64,000 nucleotides of DNA from the NCBI GenBank assembly GCA_949825025.1, contig OX463781.1, positions 46,264,317-46,328,316 on the forward strand, read 5' to 3'. Under the pieces are notes generated by a model. The model ran no database searches. It was given only the letters and a program-made list of their open reading frames with translations, and was not told the origin of the DNA. Of this stretch, positions 60,201-64,000 are shown piece by piece (the stretch's first letter is position 1; each line of letters starts with the position of its first letter). The translations under genes and the position numbers were made by a program. The DNA comes from Siphlonurus alternatus (Eukaryota > Arthropoda > Insecta > Ephemeroptera > Siphlonuridae).

Positions 60201-62888
60201 ACATACAGTCAAATTTACACGACATTCCCTCCGGAAGTAGTCGGAAGTGTAAGGTTTCTGATCTTCCTATTCATATTTCAGCAGTATACATTTTCACACA
60301 CAGTTCAGTATTGCTACTATATACAAACCAATCTACAAAGTTTCAAAACTGAATTAGAAAAAGAAGAGCTGTAAATTTCACACTTCCGGCTACTTCCGGA
60401 AGTAATGTCAAATTAATTTGGCTGTAGCATGCCAGTTTATTGGATCTCTTAATTGTAATCTCTCTTGTAAAATGTCTCTTTTCACCTGTAATGGGGTACT
60501 GACCAAAAAAAAAAATTTCAAGTTTTTGTCAATATTTCAAAAGGCACGAGAATTTCATAAAGAACAAGCCCTATTACAGCATTCTACGACAATTTCCTGA
60601 TTTTATATGAATTTTTAAAACCTCTCAAAAATGACGTCATAACATTGAATCTTAAATGGGAAAATAGATCAGTTAACATTGCCAAATCCCATACTTAATT
60701 AATATTGAAATGTAACCAAAACTTCATTTGCAAGGTTTTTAGGTGCTAGAATCACGATAATGAAGGTTTCAAATTTCTACCTCAATAACTTTTCATTTTA
60801 GCATTTTCCCATTTAAGATTCAATACTATGACGTCATCAAAAAAAGTTTTAAAAATTCATATAAAATCAGCAAATTGTCGTAGAGTGCTCTAATAGGGCT
60901 CATTCTTCATAGAATTCACAGTACTTTTTACTAGTATTGCTAACTCAAATACCGGTCAGTACCCCATTATGTATAAAATATGTTGGTGAAATAAACCAAA
61001 AAATTGATGGAAGATTTTCTAATTATTGGATAGAGTCTCATCTTTAGATTTTTTGCTACTAAATTGATAACGTGTTACGTTTAATAAAGTAGTTTTGTGT
61101 ATATGTATTTGTACGCTATAATATTAGTGCATCGGTAAATCGTTATTAATAAATAACAGCAAAACAATATACTATCCAGCAAGTAAAAAATATCATACAC
61201 TTGATGTTTTATTTATAAATATGCATAGATTGTTTAATAGTTTATAGTATTTTAATTGGGATCAATCGAAACGTTTAAATAATAATCTAATCCAAATTAT
61301 AATATAACTTTATAATATACATATAGAAATATATACGACCTAACACTTCAATCACATTTATTTTTCAAGTTTATAGGATTCTCCGACGATTCTCTTTCAG
61401 TTTATAGATTTTTGCTCCTATAAAATAAATATATAGTGATGCGTACATTAATATAAAATTGCATACCACATTCCAAAAGAAGTATAGAACGCTGACGATG
61501 ACGTGTTCCTGCAGGCTGACGAGACGGAGGTGTACACGGTTCGTGAGATGCTGCGTGACGTGCAGGGGTGTGCAGCCCGGCGAGTGGTGATCGTGGCGGA
61601 CCAAAGCTACTCGGGGGAGCTGGTGCGCGCGGTGCACGCCGCCCTGCCGCACAGCGCTCTCACCAACGTGCTGGTGTTCGCCAGCGGTTCGAGCTCGCAG
61701 CCGGCGTGGCAGGGCGACCTCACGGCCCACTGGAGTCGCGTCGCCCACCGAAACTCCTGCCTGCAAGAAGTACACGAGGTGCGTCTTTCTCTGCATCGAG
61801 CGATGCATCTTATTATCTTTTATATTTAACTATATAAAAATAATCATCTAGTGTAAATGTAACTAGTTTTTATTGTTGTCAGTGACCTCGTATATGACAG
61901 GAATTTCTTCCGAATCTTGCATTAATTTTTTGACGTGCATTCAAATTTCATACATCGGTGTTATTAAATTAGAAATTAGAAATTAGAAATATTTATTTGA
62001 TCATTAGGCAGTATAAGTGATTAAATCACAATACAATTTAATCACAATTAAATGCATATATTGTAGTTTTTGTGTCAAATGTATTTAGGGTTTTCTAATT
62101 ATTAAATGAATACATTAAAAATTTATTTTGATAACTTTCAAAAGTTGGTTATTGTATCAAAAATGAATAGATTTGGATACAATCGCAAAATCTTTAATAT
62201 AAGCTGGGAGATTGGGGATGGGATGGGGCCCGGTTTAATGTTGATGCTTGTGGTGGAGTTAAAGAATAACCTCACTTTTTTTCATTTAAATAATTGAATG
62301 TATAACAAAGGTTTATTATTTCTCAATCTTTTCGTATTAGCATGCTCTTTCATTTTTTTCTATTCAGCTTCAAAATTTTAGTGTCATAGGAACTCTCCAC
62401 CTCCTTCAGCATGATGGCTGCATTTAGATGTAAATAATATATAAAAGTAATACGTATGTGCATGAAAATTATATATACTCAACTAATTAACTTTGAATAA
62501 AATTAAATTCCAATTCCTCTTTAAAAAATAGAAAAAAAAAATGAATTTATTATATCATAATATATATAAATAATATAGAAACTAACACAAATACTATTTT
62601 TTTATGATTTGATTCACTACTTTTTCTTCCGAGCTATGACAAACTTATATACTAAGACCCACTTGTCTCCCACAGAGCTCGCTGAACGTGGTGTCTCGCT
62701 CCAGCCCCACGTTACTGGACACGTCCTCGGGAGAGGCGACACGTTCCACGCTGACTGGCGCGCCGTGCGGCCTCTACGGCCGGTCGCTGTCCGACAACGA
62801 GCGACGTGCTCAGTACGAGGGTTGTCAGAACGTGCCCACGAGGGTGTGGTTGCTAGGCAACAACGACGCGGCCAGGAGACGCCGCTGA
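51225..62888 (+). CDS. secreted C13/legumain-like protein, predicted pseudo-protease
   Basis: Six exons: 51225-51693, 58182-58537, 59269-59419, 60020-60183, 61515-61778 and 62676-62888. All are GT-AG, and the frame closes to 538 aa. Residues 1-20 form a signal peptide (ARRVCA-type basic start, LLLLCVMVEA). Residues 21-275 are an extracellular, cysteine-rich region of unknown family with a possible N-glycosylation site (NAT, exon 2). From residue 276 the order of a caspase/legumain fold is seen: AVLLSGGWNRQLSDAQ, FHAMLRRNGFHEDNIKVFFA, SLVLYLNSPARSDGSPLLWD, RRVVIVADQSYSGELV and NVLVFASGSSSQPAW. Legumain and GPI8 have a catalytic His in the first-listed NSPARSDG position and a Cys at the DQS position (EAC or DTC). 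Here neither is present (Ser411 replaces Cys). The fold assignment is by motif order, so the family is moderately sure. Inactivity and secretion are inferences. All exons are GC-rich, and intron 1 is 6.5 kb. A candidate AATAAA is at 63431. Confidence 0.8.
51694..55777. other. first part of intron 1 of the C13-like gene
   Basis: Mostly AT-rich and non-coding. A frame of 150 codons at 53026-53478 and frames near 54652-54972 and 55091-55411 have mixed composition. They show no recognised motif and no matching splice phases into exon 2, so I do not call genes. They may be remnants of unidentified mobile DNA. Confidence 0.5.
55778..56080. mobile_element. CACTA-ended MITE, copy 1 (intron 1)
   Basis: CACTAAATTTTTAGATGCTG at the left is perfectly inverted at the right, ending TAGTG. 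The arms of about 140 bp include AGTACAAATTTGGTACTGAA. 303 bp. CACTA...TAGTG ends recall the EnSpm/CACTA superfamily. The flanking triplets are TTA and TTT, so a 3-bp TSD is not exact here. Confidence 0.75.
56659..56724. mobile_element. 66-bp hairpin with TA flanks
   Basis: TAGTCGTCGCCTCTGAAAAT at the left and the inverse CAGTCGTCGCCTCTGAAAAA at the right leave only about 20 bp of loop. TA lies on both sides (56657-56658, 56725-56726). One of the smallest Tc1/mariner-type MITEs possible, or a structured RNA element. Confidence 0.7.
56725..58181. other. last part of intron 1 of the C13-like gene
   Basis: AT-rich. The patch 57180-57345 is GC-richer and encodes a basic 65-codon frame (MPRAQSGQLPKRRRLQ...). 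This includes a possible donor GGCAAAG|GTGACA at about 57311. It could be an alternative first exon or a separate small gene. I see no homologue. Confidence 0.3.
58551..58750. mobile_element. CACTA-ended MITE, copy 2, 13 bp after exon 2 donor
   Basis: It starts CACTAAATTATTAGATGCTG and ends CTAAAAGTTTAGTG, with TCC on both sides (58548-58550, 58751-58753), a 3-bp TSD as in CACTA elements. The inner blocks AGTACAAATTTAGTACTGAA match copy 1. 200 bp. Insertion left the GTGAGT donor at 58538 intact. Confidence 0.8.
59452..59589. mobile_element. MITE 32 bp after exon 3 donor
   Basis: GGGCATTCACAAA...CCTTAA, then GCCACATTTAAGGCT, is inverted at the right, ending TTTGTGAATGCCC. 138 bp. GGG...CCC ends suggest a Harbinger-type element, but the TSD is not clear. 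Confidence 0.78.
60206..60424. mobile_element. Tc1/mariner-like MITE 22 bp after exon 4 donor
   Basis: CAGTCAAATTTACACGACATT and the inverse of the right end (CAGCCAAATTAATTTGACAT) pair. Subterminal TTCCGGAAGTAG(T/C)CGGAAG is on both arms. TA flanks at 60204-60205 and 60425-60426. 219 bp, no ORF. Confidence 0.8.
60490..60968. mobile_element. 479-bp palindromic MITE (AATGGGGTACTGACC ends)
   Basis: AATGGGGTACTGACC and GGTCAGTACCCCATT are exact inverse ends. The arms share TTCATAAAGAACAAGCCCTA-like, TTGTCGTAGA and ATGACGTCAT blocks. The terminus resembles family A (AATGGAGTATTGACC), which suggests a related superfamily. It sits in intron 4 of the C13-like gene. Confidence 0.85.
61779..62675. 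other. intron 5 of the C13-like gene
   Basis: AT-rich. No repeat or gene found. Confidence 0.5.
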
Positions 62889-63038
62889 GTCAGGGGGCGT
62901 GGCACACGATCAGTACAAACTGCAGCAGAACTTTCACGTCACAATATTGTTCGAATTTAGCAGAGAAATGTATAAAAAAAATGTAAATAATGATTAATTT
63001 TACTTTGTTTACATTTTGTTAGATGGAAATTTAATTTT

Positions 63039-63360
63039 AATAGAGTATTGACCTCAATTTTTTTTATTACAGAAATGGATAGAGGGTGCAAAGTTATGCT
63101 ACCCTGATTTTTTTCAGATTTTTTAGAGCACTGGAAGTATTTTTAAAAAATTATTGAAAGTCCATTTTGTGACGTCACGAGGCGTCTCTCTTTAAGAAAA
63201 AGGATAGGACTTGCCACCGCGTGACGTCACAAAAAGGACTTTCAATAATTTTTTAAAAATACTTTCAGGGCTCTAAAAAATCTGAAAAAAATCAGGGTAG
63301 CATAACTTTGCACCCTCTATCCATTTCTGCAATAAAAAAAATTGAGGTCAATACTCTATT
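63039..63360. mobile_element. MITE family A, copy 6, in the 3' flank of the C13-like gene
   Basis: The ends AATAGAGTATTGACCTCA and TGAGGTCAATACTCTATT are exact inverse copies. The core has paired GTGACGTCAC palindromes. It lies 150 bp after the stop and before the candidate AATAAA at 63431, so it may be part of the 3' UTR. Confidence 0.92.
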
Positions 63361-64000
63361 GGACAGTCACTTCTTTTGTAATTAGTACAGTAATTACTGT
63401 TTTTTTGTAAATTTAAAGTAAATTTATCAAAATAAAACATTATTTTAATATTATTAAAATGCTCTATTTTCCATCATATTAATTAAGATTTAAGAATAAC
63501 TACGATTCTGGACAGATATTATGAAAAAAAATTAGTCTTAAATTAAAATTAATTTTATTGCATGTGGTTAAGATTATATATTGTTCTGCATGTATGTAAT
63601 GATATGATTGTAATTATTTACTTCCTTCTTTTAATATGCTTAATCATTATTATATATATTATTTTTCTATTTTGTAAATATTATTCTTAAATATTGTATA
63701 AATTGTTTTACTCGTACAAAATCATTAATATTATTTTAAACTGTCCTGCAAAGTGTAAGAAAATGTGTATATTATTATTATTATTATTATTATGATCATT
63801 TGTTAACAATGATTAAAGTGATCTTCGTAGGGTTTAATAAAACCCTCGCATATAAGTATTGTTGTATTAATTTTCAACCCAATAATTTATAAATGTTGTC
63901 GCAGGTTATATTTTTAGCAGTCATTTATATATTAACCCAGAAAAATAATTATTAATAGTATATTAATTATTACGTAGAAAAATATTTCATAATTTAAATT
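63361..64000. other. AT-rich flank at the right edge
   Basis: Contains the candidate poly(A) signal (63431) and a short (TTA)n run at about 63770-63793. Otherwise nothing recognised. Confidence 0.5.

Overview
The window looks like nuclear DNA of an invertebrate metazoan. It is very AT-rich outside coding exons. Genes are split into many exons by GT-AG introns, exons are conspicuously GC-rich against the background, and about a third of the sequence is recognisable or suspected mobile DNA. No bacterial-type operons, ribosome-binding sites or CRISPR arrays are present. The species cannot be told from the sequence alone.

Three plus-strand genes were rebuilt exon by exon, and each reading frame closes across every splice junction. 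(1) 23162-33849: a TEX10/Ipi1 homologue, a ribosome-biogenesis protein of the Rix1/PELP1-type complex (9 exons, 660 aa). (2) 38250-46233: ABCB6, the half-ABC transporter of mitochondria and endomembranes linked to haem and porphyrin (11 coding exons, 844 aa, all nucleotide-binding motifs intact). (3) 51225-62888: a secreted, cysteine-rich protein with a C-terminal legumain/GPI8-like (C13, caspase-hemoglobinase fold) region in which neither catalytic residue is at its expected place (6 exons, 538 aa). A possible minus-strand exon (1-48) runs off the left edge.

Layout. 1-23000 is an AT-rich region with no confident gene. It is packed with palindromic non-autonomous DNA transposons, two adjacent pentanucleotide arrays, a 3 kb hAT element and an unusual 0.8 kb element with TGATATCAGG-rich inverted ends. 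23-34 kb is TEX10, whose introns hold a hAT element, TTAA-flanked MITEs, a 1.7 kb foldback and a tRNA-derived SINE. 34.4-36.4 kb is a nearly perfect 1.95 kb foldback. 38-46 kb is ABCB6. 46.8-50 kb holds a TTAA element, a LINE reverse-transcriptase tail and another TTAA MITE. 50.8-62.9 kb is the C13-like gene. The right edge has one more MITE copy.

The three genes have unrelated cellular roles, so the arrangement appears to be ordinary co-location. The most striking features are the predicted pseudo-protease, the families of near-perfect inverted repeats (several with exact target-site duplications, one with a paralogous empty site), and the repeated placement of small palindromic elements within about 10-35 bp of 5' splice sites in the third gene.
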